Source: Acidimicrobiales bacterium
GTDB lineage: Bacteria; Actinomycetota; Acidimicrobiia; Acidimicrobiales; SZUA-35
Assembly: GCA_020630195.1 (NCBI GenBank)
Contig: JAHDBV010000013.1
Span: 34,192 to 71,241 of the forward strand
DNA length: 37,050 nt
Direction of reading: 5' to 3'
The position numbers were made by a program, and so were the translations under genes. The notes below the pieces were generated by a model. That model ran no database searches, had not been told where the DNA came from, and was given only the letters and a program-made list of their open reading frames with translations. Of the stretch, positions 25,046-32,641 are shown one piece after another. Positions within the stretch are counted from its first letter, which is position 1. Each line of letters starts with the position of its first letter.

Positions 25046-26077
25046 TCAGCCGAGCACGATGTCGGCGATGGCGTGCAGCAACGGCGCGGGCCCGGACACG
25101 ACGAGGGTGTTCACCACCGACTCCTCCCAGCGGGCCAGGTCGTCGCGGATCTTGGCCGGCGGGCCCACGAGCGCGATGTCCTCGACCATGGCGGTCGGCA
25201 CGGCCGCGATCGCCGAGGCCCGATCACCGGCCAGATAGTGATCCTGGATGCGTCGGCACACATCCTCGTACCCCATCCGGGCGAACACGTTGAGGTGGAA
25301 GTTGGCCTCCTTGGCCCCCATACCTCCCGCATAGAGCGCCAGCATCGGTCGGACCTTGTCCGCCGCCGTCTCGACATCGTCGTCGATCACGACCGGCACG
25401 ACCGCCTGCACGTCGAAGGTGTCGAGGCTCGTGTGGCGGGCACCGTCGCGTGCCATGCCCTCGGCCAGCGCCGTGCGGTAGAAGTCGTCGTCGGCGGGGG
25501 AGAAGAACAGCGGAAGCCAGCCGTCGGCGATCTCGCCGGTCATCGCCACGTTCTTCGGGCCCTCGGCGCCGAGATAGATCGGGATGTCGGTGCGGACCGG
25601 ATGGACCGTCGACTTCAGCGCCTTCCCGAGATCGGCACCTCCCTTGTACGGCAGGTGGTAGTGCTCGCCGTGGAACTCGACCGGCACGTCCCGGGCGACG
25701 ATGCGGCGGATGATCTCGACGTACTCCCGGGTCCGGGCGAGCGGCTTCGGGTAGGGCTGGCCGTACCACCCCTCGACGACCTGTGGCCCCGAGGCCCCGA
25801 GACCGAGCCGGAACCGGCCGTCCGACAGGTGATCCATCGTGATCGCGGCCATCGCCATGGCCGCCGGGGTCCGGGCCGAGATCTGGCAGATCGACGTGCC
25901 GAGACCGAGCCGCTCGGTCGCCGCTCCCCACCAGGCGAGCGGCGTCAACGCGTCCGACCCGTAGGCCTCGGCCGACCACACCGTGTCGAAGCCCCGGGCC
26001 TCGGCCACGGCGATCTGTTCGACCGCGCCCTCCGGCGGCCCCGAACTCCAGTACCCCATGCCGAGTGACAGATCCAT
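25046..26077 (-). CDS. F420-dependent LLM-class (luciferase-like) oxidoreductase
   Basis: This encodes 343 residues. The N-terminus (LSLGMGYWSSGPPEGAVEQI, then EARGFDTVWSAEAYGSDAL) and GLGTSICQISARTPAAMAMA near residue 65 match the luciferase-like TIM-barrel family. MDHLSDGRFRLGLGASGPQV near 90 and PIYLGAEGPKN near 170 are typical of its F420-using branch (F420-dependent glucose-6-phosphate dehydrogenase and methylene-tetrahydromethanopterin reductase relatives). The enzyme probably transfers hydride between F420 and an unknown substrate. The ATG at 26077 is chosen because the family pattern begins at MDLSLG; the longer frame to 26185 would cover the promoter of the divergent J-domain gene. 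Cofactor choice is inferred from motifs only. Confidence 0.88.
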   Translation of the reverse strand: MDLSLGMGYWSSGPPEGAVEQIAVAEARGFDTVWSAEAYGSDALTPLAWWGAATERLGLGTSICQISARTPAAMAMAAITMDHLSDGRFRLGLGASGPQVVEGWYGQPYPKPLARTREYVEIIRRIVARDVPVEFHGEHYHLPYKGGADLGKALKSTVHPVRTDIPIYLGAEGPKNVAMTGEIADGWLPLFFSPADDDFYRTALAEGMARDGARHTSLDTFDVQAVVPVVIDDDVETAADKVRPMLALYAGGMGAKEANFHLNVFARMGYEDVCRRIQDHYLAGDRASAIAAVPTAMVEDIALVGPPAKIRDDLARWEESVVNTLVVSGPAPLLHAIADIVLG

Positions 26078-26162
26078 GGGGCGAGGCTGGCAGGTGGTCG
26101 AGGTCCGGGCCAAGTCGTCCCGTTCCACATCGCTCGATGAGCCCGCCGGCGCACCACCGTCG

Positions 26163-26168
26163 TAGCCT
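26163..26168 (+). promoter_or_regulatory. TANNNT -10 box of the J-domain gene
   Basis: TAGCCT ends six bases before the GTG at 26175, consistent with a leaderless transcript. No Shine-Dalgarno sequence is present. Confidence 0.5.
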
Positions 26169-26174
26169 CTCGGG

Positions 26175-26837
26175 GTGGCCGACACGTACTACGACGTTCT
26201 CGGGGTGCCCCGATCGGCCTCGGCCGACGACGTCCGCAAGGCCTACCTGGGTGAAGCCCGTCGCTGGCATCCCGACCGGTTCGCCACCGCCGGCGCCGAG
26301 GAATCGGCCCGGGCCGAGGACGAGATGCGGCGGGTCAACGAAGCCTGGCGGGTGCTCGGCGACCGTGACGAGCGTCGCGCCTACGACCGTCGACTCTCGG
26401 GTGTGCCCGCGAACGGCGCCGGCGTGCGGATCGACGACGGCGTCACCCGGATCGACCCCCGCCTGCTCGACCCGTCGTTGCTCGACCATCGTCGTCGTGT
26501 CGCCGAGGCCGAGGCCGACGCCAAGAAGGTCGCCTTCCTCCGATACGTCCCGTGGGTCACGTTCCTCGGACTGTTGGCCGCCATCTTCGTGTTCACGGCC
26601 GTGCAGACCGGTCGTGACTCGTCGCCGCCCCCGACGACCGTGGCCGGTCCGGATCTCGGCGTGCCGGCGAACGCCTGCGTCCGCCGGATCGCCGGAGGCG
26701 GCCTCCTCGAAGTGCCCTGCGACGGCCCGCGCGACGGTGTCGTCATCGGCGCCCGCCTGCCCGACGGGATCTGCCCCAACGGCACCGCCCTCGAGGTGCA
26801 GGTGAAGGCCGACCTCGTCGCCTGCCTCGCCCCGTGA
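26175..26837 (+). CDS. Membrane-anchored J-domain protein
   Basis: This encodes 220 residues. Residues 4-70 form a J-domain, YYDVLGVPRSASADDVRKAY with the HPD tripeptide in RRWHPDRF near residue 33, which stimulates Hsp70 (DnaK) ATPase. There is no Gly/Phe or zinc-finger region, so it is not DnaJ itself. A single membrane helix (WVTFLGLLAAIFVFTAV) lies near 130-147. The last 60 residues hold four Cys in a pattern (ACVRRI, VPCDGPRDGVVIGA, ICPNG, VACLAP) that loosely resembles the secreted septum-formation-like domains of Actinobacteria. The J-domain should face the cytoplasm and the Cys domain the outside. The stop overlaps the start of the VOC gene (GTGA), so the two are probably coupled. Confidence 0.85.
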   Translation: MADTYYDVLGVPRSASADDVRKAYLGEARRWHPDRFATAGAEESARAEDEMRRVNEAWRVLGDRDERRAYDRRLSGVPANGAGVRIDDGVTRIDPRLLDPSLLDHRRRVAEAEADAKKVAFLRYVPWVTFLGLLAAIFVFTAVQTGRDSSPPPTTVAGPDLGVPANACVRRIAGGGLLEVPCDGPRDGVVIGARLPDGICPNGTALEVQVKADLVACLAP

Positions 26838-27223
26838 GCGCCGCCCTCGACCACGTCGTGCTCGTCGTCGCCGACGTCGAGCGGACCGTGTCGTGGTACG
26901 CCCGTGAGTTCGGTCTCGGCGTCGAACGCCTCGACGAGTGGCGCGAGGGCGACGCCCCGTTCGTGTCGCTCCGACTCGACAGCACCACCCTCATCGACGT
27001 GACCGGTCGTCGCGACGACGCCGAGGTCGCCGGCCCCAACGTCGACCACCTGGCGCTCGTCGTCGACGGGGAGGCGTTCGACGCCGCACTCGCTCGCCAC
27101 GACGGGGCCATCGAGATGGGCCCGGCGATGCTCTTCGGTGCCCGGGGCCGAGGTGCCGGGTTCTACGTCCGTGACCCCGACGGCAATCGGGTCGAGTTCC
27201 GCACCTACGACCGCACGGTCTGA
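26834..27223 (+). CDS. VOC-family (glyoxalase/bleomycin-resistance-like) protein
   Basis: This encodes 129 residues, the size of a single VOC module pair. It opens with LDHVVLVVADVERTVSWYAREFGL and has VDHLALVV near residue 74 and FYVRDPDGNRVEFRTY near the end, the two beta-alpha-beta repeats with His and Glu metal ligands (His in LDH and VDH, Glu in VEF). VOC proteins include dioxygenases, glyoxalases and resistance proteins; the substrate cannot be told. The GTG start at 26834 overlaps the J-domain gene stop by four bases. That coupling may be incidental. Confidence 0.87.
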   Translation: MSAALDHVVLVVADVERTVSWYAREFGLGVERLDEWREGDAPFVSLRLDSTTLIDVTGRRDDAEVAGPNVDHLALVVDGEAFDAALARHDGAIEMGPAMLFGARGRGAGFYVRDPDGNRVEFRTYDRTV

Positions 27224-27263
27224 CCGAGCCGGGCCCGGCGGCGAGCCCGCCACGACGGCCGAC

Positions 27264-27269
27264 TAGGTT
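27264..27269 (+). promoter_or_regulatory. TANNNT -10 box of the amidase gene
   Basis: TAGGTT ends seven bases before the GTG at 27277. The same arrangement is seen at TetR, menA, the J-domain gene and ddl. Confidence 0.55.
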
Positions 27270-27276
27270 CGCCACC

Positions 27277-28674
27277 GTGGACTTCCGCACCGTCGCCCTC
27301 GCCGATCTCGCCAACGACGTCCGGCGCCGCCGGGTCTCCGCCACCGAGGTCGTGACCGCCGCCCTGGAACGCATCGAACGCCTCGACGAACGGTTCGGCG
27401 CCTTCGTCGCCCTCGACGCCGATCGGGCCCTGGCCGATGCGGCCGACATCGACGAGCGCCTCGTCAACGGACACGGCGTCGGACCCCTCGCCGGCATTCC
27501 GCTCGCCGTGAAGGACCTCGAGGACGCCGCCGGGTTGCCCACCCGCTACGGCTCGGCGCTCAGCGACGATCGACCGGCCGACGGTGACTCGCCGCTCGTC
27601 GCCCGACTCCGGGCCGCCGGGTGCGTGGTGGTGGGCAAGACGGCCACACCCGAGTACGGACACAAAGGCGCCACCGACTCGCCGGCGTTCGGGGCGACCC
27701 GCAATCCGTGGGACCCCGACCGCACCCCCGGCGGATCCTCCGGCGGGTCGTCCGCGGCCCTCGCGGCGGGCATGGTGCCGCTCGCCACCGGGTCCGACGG
27801 CGGTGGCTCCATCCGGATCCCCTCGGCGCTCTGTGGCCTGTCGGGCATCAAGACGACGCAGGGTCGCGTGCCGAACGGCGGGCCGACCCCACCCGGATCC
27901 GGCGTGTTCACCGTGAAGGGCCCCATGGCCCGCACGATCGCGGATGTCGCGTTCGCGCTCGACGTCGTGGTCGGCCCACATCCGACCGATCCGTTCTCGC
28001 TTCCCCGTTCGGGGGCGCCGTGGTTCGAGGCGGTGCAGACCGCCCGTCTGCCCGACCGGGTCGTCTGGTCGCCGACGATGGGGTTCGCCGATGTCGACAC
28101 CGGCGTCGAGGCCGAAGCCGAGGCCGCGGTCGCCCGACTCGCGGCGGCCGGCGTCGAGGTGATCCGCCTCGACGAGATCTGGAACGAGGCGCCACTCGGA
28201 CCGTGGTTGACGATGTGGACCGCACTCCGGGCGCGGACCCAGGGCCACCTGCACGGCACACCCGATTGGGAGCGGATCGACGAGAGCCTCCGGGCGCAGA
28301 TCGAGTTCGGCATGGCCATGTCCGGCACCGATGTGATCCGGGCCATCGACGCCATCCACGAGTTCAACCTCGCCCTCGAGCCCGTGTTCGAACAGGCCCC
28401 GTTGCTGCTCACCCCCGCCACGGCCGGGCGGGCGCCCCGCATCGGCGGGGAGGGTGTCGTGAACGGCGCCGAGGTGGCCAACTGGGTGGCGTTCACGTTC
28501 GGGTTCAACCTCACCCGGAACCCGGCCGGTGTCGTGCCGATCGGCATGGGCGGTGACGGTCTGCCGGCCGCACTCCAGGTCGTCGGTCCACAACGTGACG
28601 ACGTCGGTGTGCTCCAGGCGATCCGGGCCTTCGAGCAGGTCTTCGGCGACGTGGGGTCGGCTCTCGTCGACTGA
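27277..28674 (+). CDS. Amidase-signature-family amidohydrolase
   Basis: This encodes 465 residues. Amidase-signature enzymes hydrolyse carboxamides with a Ser-cisSer-Lys triad. The catalytic Lys is in PLAVKDLEDAAG near residue 78, and the serines are in GGSSGGSSAALAAGM near 152 and GSDGGGSIRIPSALCGL near 175. The conserved Lys/Gly pair GIKTTQGRVP follows. The C-terminal region has NLTRNPAGVVPIGMG and LPAALQVVGPQRDD, family features that shape the substrate pocket. GatA of the tRNA amidotransferase shares this fold, but no gatB or gatC is nearby, so this is a stand-alone amidase of unknown substrate. GTG at 27277 is supported by the -10 box at 27264. Confidence 0.93.
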   Translation: MDFRTVALADLANDVRRRRVSATEVVTAALERIERLDERFGAFVALDADRALADAADIDERLVNGHGVGPLAGIPLAVKDLEDAAGLPTRYGSALSDDRPADGDSPLVARLRAAGCVVVGKTATPEYGHKGATDSPAFGATRNPWDPDRTPGGSSGGSSAALAAGMVPLATGSDGGGSIRIPSALCGLSGIKTTQGRVPNGGPTPPGSGVFTVKGPMARTIADVAFALDVVVGPHPTDPFSLPRSGAPWFEAVQTARLPDRVVWSPTMGFADVDTGVEAEAEAAVARLAAAGVEVIRLDEIWNEAPLGPWLTMWTALRARTQGHLHGTPDWERIDESLRAQIEFGMAMSGTDVIRAIDAIHEFNLALEPVFEQAPLLLTPATAGRAPRIGGEGVVNGAEVANWVAFTFGFNLTRNPAGVVPIGMGGDGLPAALQVVGPQRDDVGVLQAIRAFEQVFGDVGSALVD

Positions 28675-28730
28675 TCGCCGGAGGCGTCGCCGATCCCGGC
28701 AACGGCGTGGCCGGTTCGGCCGGCGCCCGC

Positions 28731-28736
28731 TATCGT
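28731..28736 (+). promoter_or_regulatory. -10 box of tRNA-Val
   Basis: TATCGT lies ten bases before the tRNA 5' end and fits TANNNT. No -35 box is evident. Confidence 0.5.
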
Positions 28737-28746
28737 GCTCGGCCCC

Positions 28747-28820
28747 GGACCGTTAGCTCAGTTGGCTAGAGCGCTCGCCTCACACGCGAGAGGTCACTGG
28801 TTCAAGTCCAGTACGGTCCA
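28747..28820 (+). tRNA. tRNA-Val (anticodon CAC)
   Basis: The 74-base cloverleaf folds cleanly. The acceptor GGACCGT pairs with ACGGTCC, with discriminator A. The D stem is GCTC/GAGC, the anticodon stem CTCGC/GCGAG with loop CTCACAC, and the T stem ACTGG/CCAGT with loop TTCAAGT. Anticodon CAC reads the valine codon GTG. The CCA end is not encoded. Confidence 0.96.
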
Positions 28821-28822
28821 CG

Positions 28823-28839
28823 GGAGCCCTTCGGGCTCC
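28823..28839 (+). terminator. Hairpin immediately after tRNA-Val
   Basis: GGAGCCC and GGGCTCC pair over a TTC loop, starting three bases after the tRNA. There is no T-run. It probably terminates or helps process the tRNA transcript. Confidence 0.6.
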
Positions 28840-28844
28840 GTCAA

Positions 28845-29018
28845 GTCCGGCTTCGCCGGACTTGCGTTCGTTTTGGACCGGCAACCCTTCGCCTCCGACA
28901 GGTCCGGCTTCGCCGGACTTGCGTTCGTTTTGGACCGGCAACCCTTCGCCTCCGTGAGGTCCGGCTTCGCCGGACTTGCGTTCGTTTTGGACCGGCAACC
29001 CTCCGTCAGGTCCGGGTT
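28845..29018. repeat. Array of 57-bp hairpin-bearing repeats after tRNA-Val
   Basis: Two full 57-bp units (28845-28901 and 28902-28958) and a third with a five-base deletion (from 28959) each begin with GTCCGGCTTCGCCGGAC, a 7-bp stem with a TTC loop, followed by TTGCGTTCGTTTTGGACCGG. A partial fourth unit (GTCCGGGTTC) starts near 29010. No coding pattern or spacer variation is seen, so it is not CRISPR. Together with the tail to 29137 it accounts for the 317-base gap before the next gene. Confidence 0.85.
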
Positions 29019-29137
29019 CACCTCCGTCGATCCGGCAGGTCCGAGCGGCCCAGTCGATCGTGAGTCGATCGTTGTTACCCGCGGGTTCGGATTCGTGGGT
29101 CGTCAAGCCCAGGCCCGGACGCGCCGACGCCCAATCC

Positions 29138-30730
29138 GTGCGTTTTCGCCCACACGCCGCCGAGGAGGGATACGTCCTGCCGACGACGGCCCTGCTCATG
29201 GTGCCGTTGATGATCTTCGTCGCGCTCGCGATCGACGTGGGCGGCTGGATCGTGCAGGCCAATCGGATGCAGGCCGCCTCGGACGCGGCGGCACTCGCCG
29301 GCGCACCGCTGCTTCCGGACCAGACCTCGGCCACCCGCGTCGCGCGCGAGATCGCCGGCCTCAACGGCTTCGAACACGGTCTCGACGGTGTCGACGTCGC
29401 GGTCGAGTTCCCCGACCAGGTCTCGATCCGGGTCGTCATCTCCGACGCCGGCGAACGCTTCTTCAGCCAGGTCGTGAGCGACGACACGCTCACGATCGCC
29501 CGGTACGCGGACGCCGCCGCGCTCTCGCCCGTCGGCATCGGATCACCCACCAACACGCTCGGGTTCGGGCCGTATGCGATCGGTGCACTCGATCCGTCGA
29601 ACTACTGGATCCTCGAGAACAACGACTGCCAGGTCGGCCACTACGGCGACGTGAAGGCGGCGAAGTACCTCGCCTCGCCGTGGTGTGGTGATCGACCCAC
29701 GCTGCCCGAGAACCCCGACTGGAAGCGGGCGACGACCGGCCGCGACGGTGGCTACTTCTTCCGGATCGAGATCCCGCCCGGGGTCAACACGACGAGCCGG
29801 CTCATGGTGTTCGACCCCGGCCGTTGCCCGGCGTACGGGCGCAAGCCCAGCGACGGTCACTGGAACGGGCGGACCGACCGGGGCACCTTCGTCGAGTGGC
29901 GCCAGTGGGACACCAACGCCACGCCGCTGATCCGGACCGACGACGTCCCCACGACCGACTGGTGGTCGTCCGACGACTGCCCCGAGGATCTGCTCCCGTA
30001 TCCGGCGAGCTCGTGGACCGACCACACCCAGGGGTGGACCGAGACACCGTTCACCTTCCCGCCGAACACGACCGGCGAGGTGGAGACCCACCTCATCCAG
30101 AGCATGGTCGGCGACTCCACCCGACAGGGTTGGAACCACTACGCCTTCTGGGTGAAGACCGACTCGGGAGCCGACGGCTGCTCGGCGATCGGGGCCGTCG
30201 ACAACTGTCCGACGGTCTCGGCCGAGGACTGGATCCCGACCCGGTCGAGTGGTGACGTCGCCGGCGACCCGATGGTGCTCTACCTGGCCGAGGTCGGCCC
30301 CGAGTACGCCGGCCAGACGATGCAGGTCCAGCTCTGGGACGTCGGCGAATCCATGGACAACATCCAGGTCATCGACCCGCTCGGTCGGCCCATGGACTTC
30401 ACCTGGTCATCCGACGACAGCCGCAACCACGCACCGTCGAACCCGAGCGACAGTTGCTCCGGTGACCCCTGCCTGTATCTCGACCCGACCCGCTCGAACT
30501 ATCCGGCGAAGGTGACCTACTCCGGGTGGGGCAACCACTGGCGGTTCAACGGACGCATCGTCACGCTCAGCGTGCCCCTCGACAGCCAGGTCGACTTCCC
30601 CGCCTACGCCGCTTCGGGCCAGGGCTACTGGTTCCGGATCCGGTTCCAGCCCACCCCGACGCGGCTCGCCACCGAGTGGGCGTCGTTCGCCCTCGCCATG
30701 GACGGCGACCCGATCCGATTGACCGACTGA
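29138..30730 (+). CDS. TadG-like protein with large extracellular domain
   Basis: This encodes 530 residues from GTG 29138. The N-terminus has EEGYVLPTTALLMVPLMIFV, a hydrophobic helix, then DVGGWIVQANRMQAASDAAALAGA, the TadG/TadE-like pattern of Flp pilus assembly proteins. The remaining 450 residues are rich in Trp, Asp and Gly with several Cys (for example WWSSDDCPEDLLPYP, DSCSGDPCLYLDP) and carry no motif I know; they should lie outside the membrane. An in-frame GTG at 29060 is an alternative start, but it would add 26 residues with no pilin character. The stop overlaps the next ATG by one base (TGATG), as do the following two joints, so four genes form a tight operon. TadG proteins are thought to sit at the cell surface with the pilus; the role here is inferred. 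Confidence 0.8.
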   Translation: MRFRPHAAEEGYVLPTTALLMVPLMIFVALAIDVGGWIVQANRMQAASDAAALAGAPLLPDQTSATRVAREIAGLNGFEHGLDGVDVAVEFPDQVSIRVVISDAGERFFSQVVSDDTLTIARYADAAALSPVGIGSPTNTLGFGPYAIGALDPSNYWILENNDCQVGHYGDVKAAKYLASPWCGDRPTLPENPDWKRATTGRDGGYFFRIEIPPGVNTTSRLMVFDPGRCPAYGRKPSDGHWNGRTDRGTFVEWRQWDTNATPLIRTDDVPTTDWWSSDDCPEDLLPYPASSWTDHTQGWTETPFTFPPNTTGEVETHLIQSMVGDSTRQGWNHYAFWVKTDSGADGCSAIGAVDNCPTVSAEDWIPTRSSGDVAGDPMVLYLAEVGPEYAGQTMQVQLWDVGESMDNIQVIDPLGRPMDFTWSSDDSRNHAPSNPSDSCSGDPCLYLDPTRSNYPAKVTYSGWGNHWRFNGRIVTLSVPLDSQVDFPAYAASGQGYWFRIRFQPTPTRLATEWASFALAMDGDPIRLTD

Positions 30731-31350
30731 TGACCACCCGCACCCACCACGCCGCCGAACGAGGAGCCTCGCTCGTCGAGTACGCGCTCGTGCTGTCGTT
30801 GTTCATCGTCGGCGCGCTCGGTGTCATCCGGAGCCTGACCGACAACAGTGAACAACTCCTCGAGGACTCCGGCGAGGGCATCGCCGATCACCGCCCGTTC
30901 GACGAGGACCTCGACGACACGCCCGTCGCCGAGGCCCCCGACGGGCTCGGCAGCTCCCCGGAGTCCGAGCTGCTCACCTATGTCGAGAAGTCGGTGCAGG
31001 TCGTGAACGGGAGCTGCCTCTCGGCGTTCGGCACCGACGTCGGCACGGGTCCCTGTGGCGGTCCGGCCGACATCCCCGTGACCGCGTTGAGCGATGACGG
31101 CGTGACCCTCACGTTCGAGATCGGTGCCTCGGGGCGCTGTATCGGCGTCGCCGACGACGGCTCGGGCCCGGTCGCCACCCCGGCGGCCTGCGGCGACACC
31201 GGAACCACGTGGACCCAGGAGTCGGTGTCCGGCCTCGTCGTGTCGTACCGCCATGTCGAGACCGGGCTGTGTCTCGCCGCCCGAGGCGGCACCGTCATGC
31301 TCGACCGCTGCGGGAACGCCGCGACCCAACAGTTCACGGTCCTGTACTGA
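30730..31350 (+). CDS. Flp/TadE-like pilin fused to a ricin-type beta-trefoil lectin domain
   Basis: This encodes 206 residues. Residues 11-36 read ERGASLVEYALVLSLFIVGA, a class III prepilin sequence: cleavage site glycine, Glu at mature position five, then a hydrophobic helix. After an acidic linker (residues 40-85), residues 86-206 look like a ricin B-type beta-trefoil, with three similar lobes: GSCLSAFGTDVGTGPC, GRCIGVADDGSG with AACGDTGTTW, and GLCLAARGGTVMLDRC ending QQFTVL, where a QxW is usual. Ricin-type domains bind sugars. The result would be a small pilin that carries its own carbohydrate-binding head. The ATG overlaps the preceding stop. I know of no named family with this layout; the lectin call is by pattern, not by search. 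Confidence 0.78.
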   Translation: MTTRTHHAAERGASLVEYALVLSLFIVGALGVIRSLTDNSEQLLEDSGEGIADHRPFDEDLDDTPVAEAPDGLGSSPESELLTYVEKSVQVVNGSCLSAFGTDVGTGPCGGPADIPVTALSDDGVTLTFEIGASGRCIGVADDGSGPVATPAACGDTGTTWTQESVSGLVVSYRHVETGLCLAARGGTVMLDRCGNAATQQFTVLY

Positions 31351-31964
31351 TGCCGGTCCGTCGACGCCGATCCCGCCGAGGGGAGCGTGGTGCCTCGCTC
31401 ATCGAGGCCGCCCTCGCCACCCCGGTGTTCATCTTCATGCTCATGGCGCTGTTCGAGATGGGTCTCGCCGTGCACAACCACCTCAAGGTCGACGGCGCCA
31501 CCACCGCCGCCATCCGGGCCGCCACGGTCGACGGGGCGTCGCTCGACGCCGACTACGTCACGCTGCAGACCCTGCGACACGGTCTGTCGACCTTCGACGT
31601 GGAGGACATCGAGCAGATCGTGATCTTCCATGCCGTCGACGGCCCCGGCAGCGAGATCCCGGCCGCCTGCCGGTCGATTCCCATCCCCCGGGGTATCGCC
31701 TGCAACGGGTACGGCCCGAACGACTTCTTCCTCCCGTTCCTCGACCCCACCGGTGCCCAGACCGGCTCGTGGGGGTGCGCCTCGACCGCCCGGGACACCA
31801 ACTGGTGCCCGACCGGCCGACAGGACGCCATCAGCGATCCCGGCGGCCCCGATCACGTCGGGGTGTACGTGCGGGTCAACGTGCCGTCGATCACCGGCAT
31901 GCTCGGCCCGACCCGCACCGTCGAGATCACCCGGATCGCCCGGATCGAACCGGCGGCGAACTGA
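31350..31964 (+). CDS. TadE-like pseudopilin, first copy
   Basis: This encodes 204 residues. It opens MPVRRRRSRRGERGASLIEAALA, then PVFIFMLMALFEMGLAVHNHL, the TadE pattern of a positively charged leader, a glycine-Ala cleavage site, Glu five residues on, and one hydrophobic helix. The extracellular part holds Cys pairs (AACRSIPIPRGIACNGYG, WGCASTARDTNWC). TadE proteins are minor pseudopilins processed by a prepilin peptidase and needed for Flp pilus assembly. No peptidase, ATPase or platform gene is in the window. The ATG overlaps the stop of the pilin-lectin gene (TGATG). Confidence 0.85.
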   Translation: MPVRRRRSRRGERGASLIEAALATPVFIFMLMALFEMGLAVHNHLKVDGATTAAIRAATVDGASLDADYVTLQTLRHGLSTFDVEDIEQIVIFHAVDGPGSEIPAACRSIPIPRGIACNGYGPNDFFLPFLDPTGAQTGSWGCASTARDTNWCPTGRQDAISDPGGPDHVGVYVRVNVPSITGMLGPTRTVEITRIARIEPAAN

Positions 31965-32545
31965 TGCTCCGATTCGCCCGCCGCCGTGCGGCCCGTCGCC
32001 GCGGCGAGGAGCGGGGCGCCGCGCTCGTCGAGCTGGTGCTCGTCGCGACGCCGTTGCTCATCATGATCCTGGGGCTCGTCGAGTACGGCCTCATGTGGAG
32101 CGACTCGATGGCACTCGACCGCGGCTCGCGCTCCGCCGCCCGGGTCGCATCGCAGCTCAGCAACGACGCCCGCGCCGATCGGGAGGCCCTCCGGTCGCTC
32201 ACGGCCGACTTCGGTGACTCGACCCGCCTCGACGTCCAGTACGTCGTCCTCTACGAGGTCACGGCCTCGGGCATGGACGTCAACTGCGAACGGCACTCGA
32301 CGACCACCTGCAACCACTACACCCCCGACATGCTCGCCGACCTCGCCGTCGACACCGTGTGGGAGTGCGGCGGCGGCGCCCACGACCGGACGTGGTGCCC
32401 CACGACACGTGAGGCCGAGCTCCACGATCCGATCGACCTCGGCGTGCTCGTGGTCGCACGCCGAGCGGGGGTCACCGGCATGTTCGGGGCGTCGTCCGAA
32501 CTCCGTTCGACGACGGTGATGCGGCTCAACCCGATCCACCGCTGA
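31964..32545 (+). CDS. TadE-like pseudopilin, second copy
   Basis: This encodes 193 residues. After an Arg-rich leader, residues 16-44 read EERGAALVELVLVATPLLIM, a class III prepilin-like stretch with a Glu after the cleavage site. A paired-Cys extracellular domain follows (NCERHSTTTCNHY, WECGGGAHDRTWC). The WxC...WC spacing recalls the first TadE-like copy, so the two are probably paralogues. It is the last gene of the TGATG-linked operon of four. The 96 bp after it hold no gene apart from the Shine-Dalgarno sequence of the sulfotransferase. Confidence 0.85.
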   Translation: MLRFARRRAARRRGEERGAALVELVLVATPLLIMILGLVEYGLMWSDSMALDRGSRSAARVASQLSNDARADREALRSLTADFGDSTRLDVQYVVLYEVTASGMDVNCERHSTTTCNHYTPDMLADLAVDTVWECGGGAHDRTWCPTTREAELHDPIDLGVLVVARRAGVTGMFGASSELRSTTVMRLNPIHR

Positions 32546-32627
32546 CCGAAGTCCCGATGGTCTGGGCAGAACGGCTTCGCGGTTCAAGGCCTCCGGCGGC
32601 TGTGTCGACATCCGGGGCAAGCACTTC

Positions 32628-32633
32628 GGAGGT
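32628..32633 (+). promoter_or_regulatory. Shine-Dalgarno sequence deciding the sulfotransferase start
   Basis: GGAGGT, a full anti-16S match, stands eight bases before TTG 32642. It supports TTG as the start codon. Confidence 0.7.
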
Positions 32634-32641
32634 CACACCCC

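Noticed and set aside
26078..26185. N-terminal extension of the F420-type oxidoreductase
   Set aside because: It would overlap the promoter and start of the divergent J-domain gene and lies before the conserved family N-terminus.
27205..28593. 462-codon minus-strand open frame across the amidase gene
   Set aside because: It is antisense to a gene with all amidase-signature motifs and carries no motif of its own.
28845..29018. CRISPR array
   Set aside because: Repeats are directly adjacent without unique spacers, and no cas gene is nearby.
28735..29691. Open frame across tRNA-Val and the repeat array
   Set aside because: Its translation reads through the tRNA and the repeats; frames beside tRNA genes commonly give such false proteins.
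28747..32545. Genomic island inserted at tRNA-Val
   Set aside because: No integrase and no repeat of the tRNA 3' end downstream was found; base composition does not visibly change.
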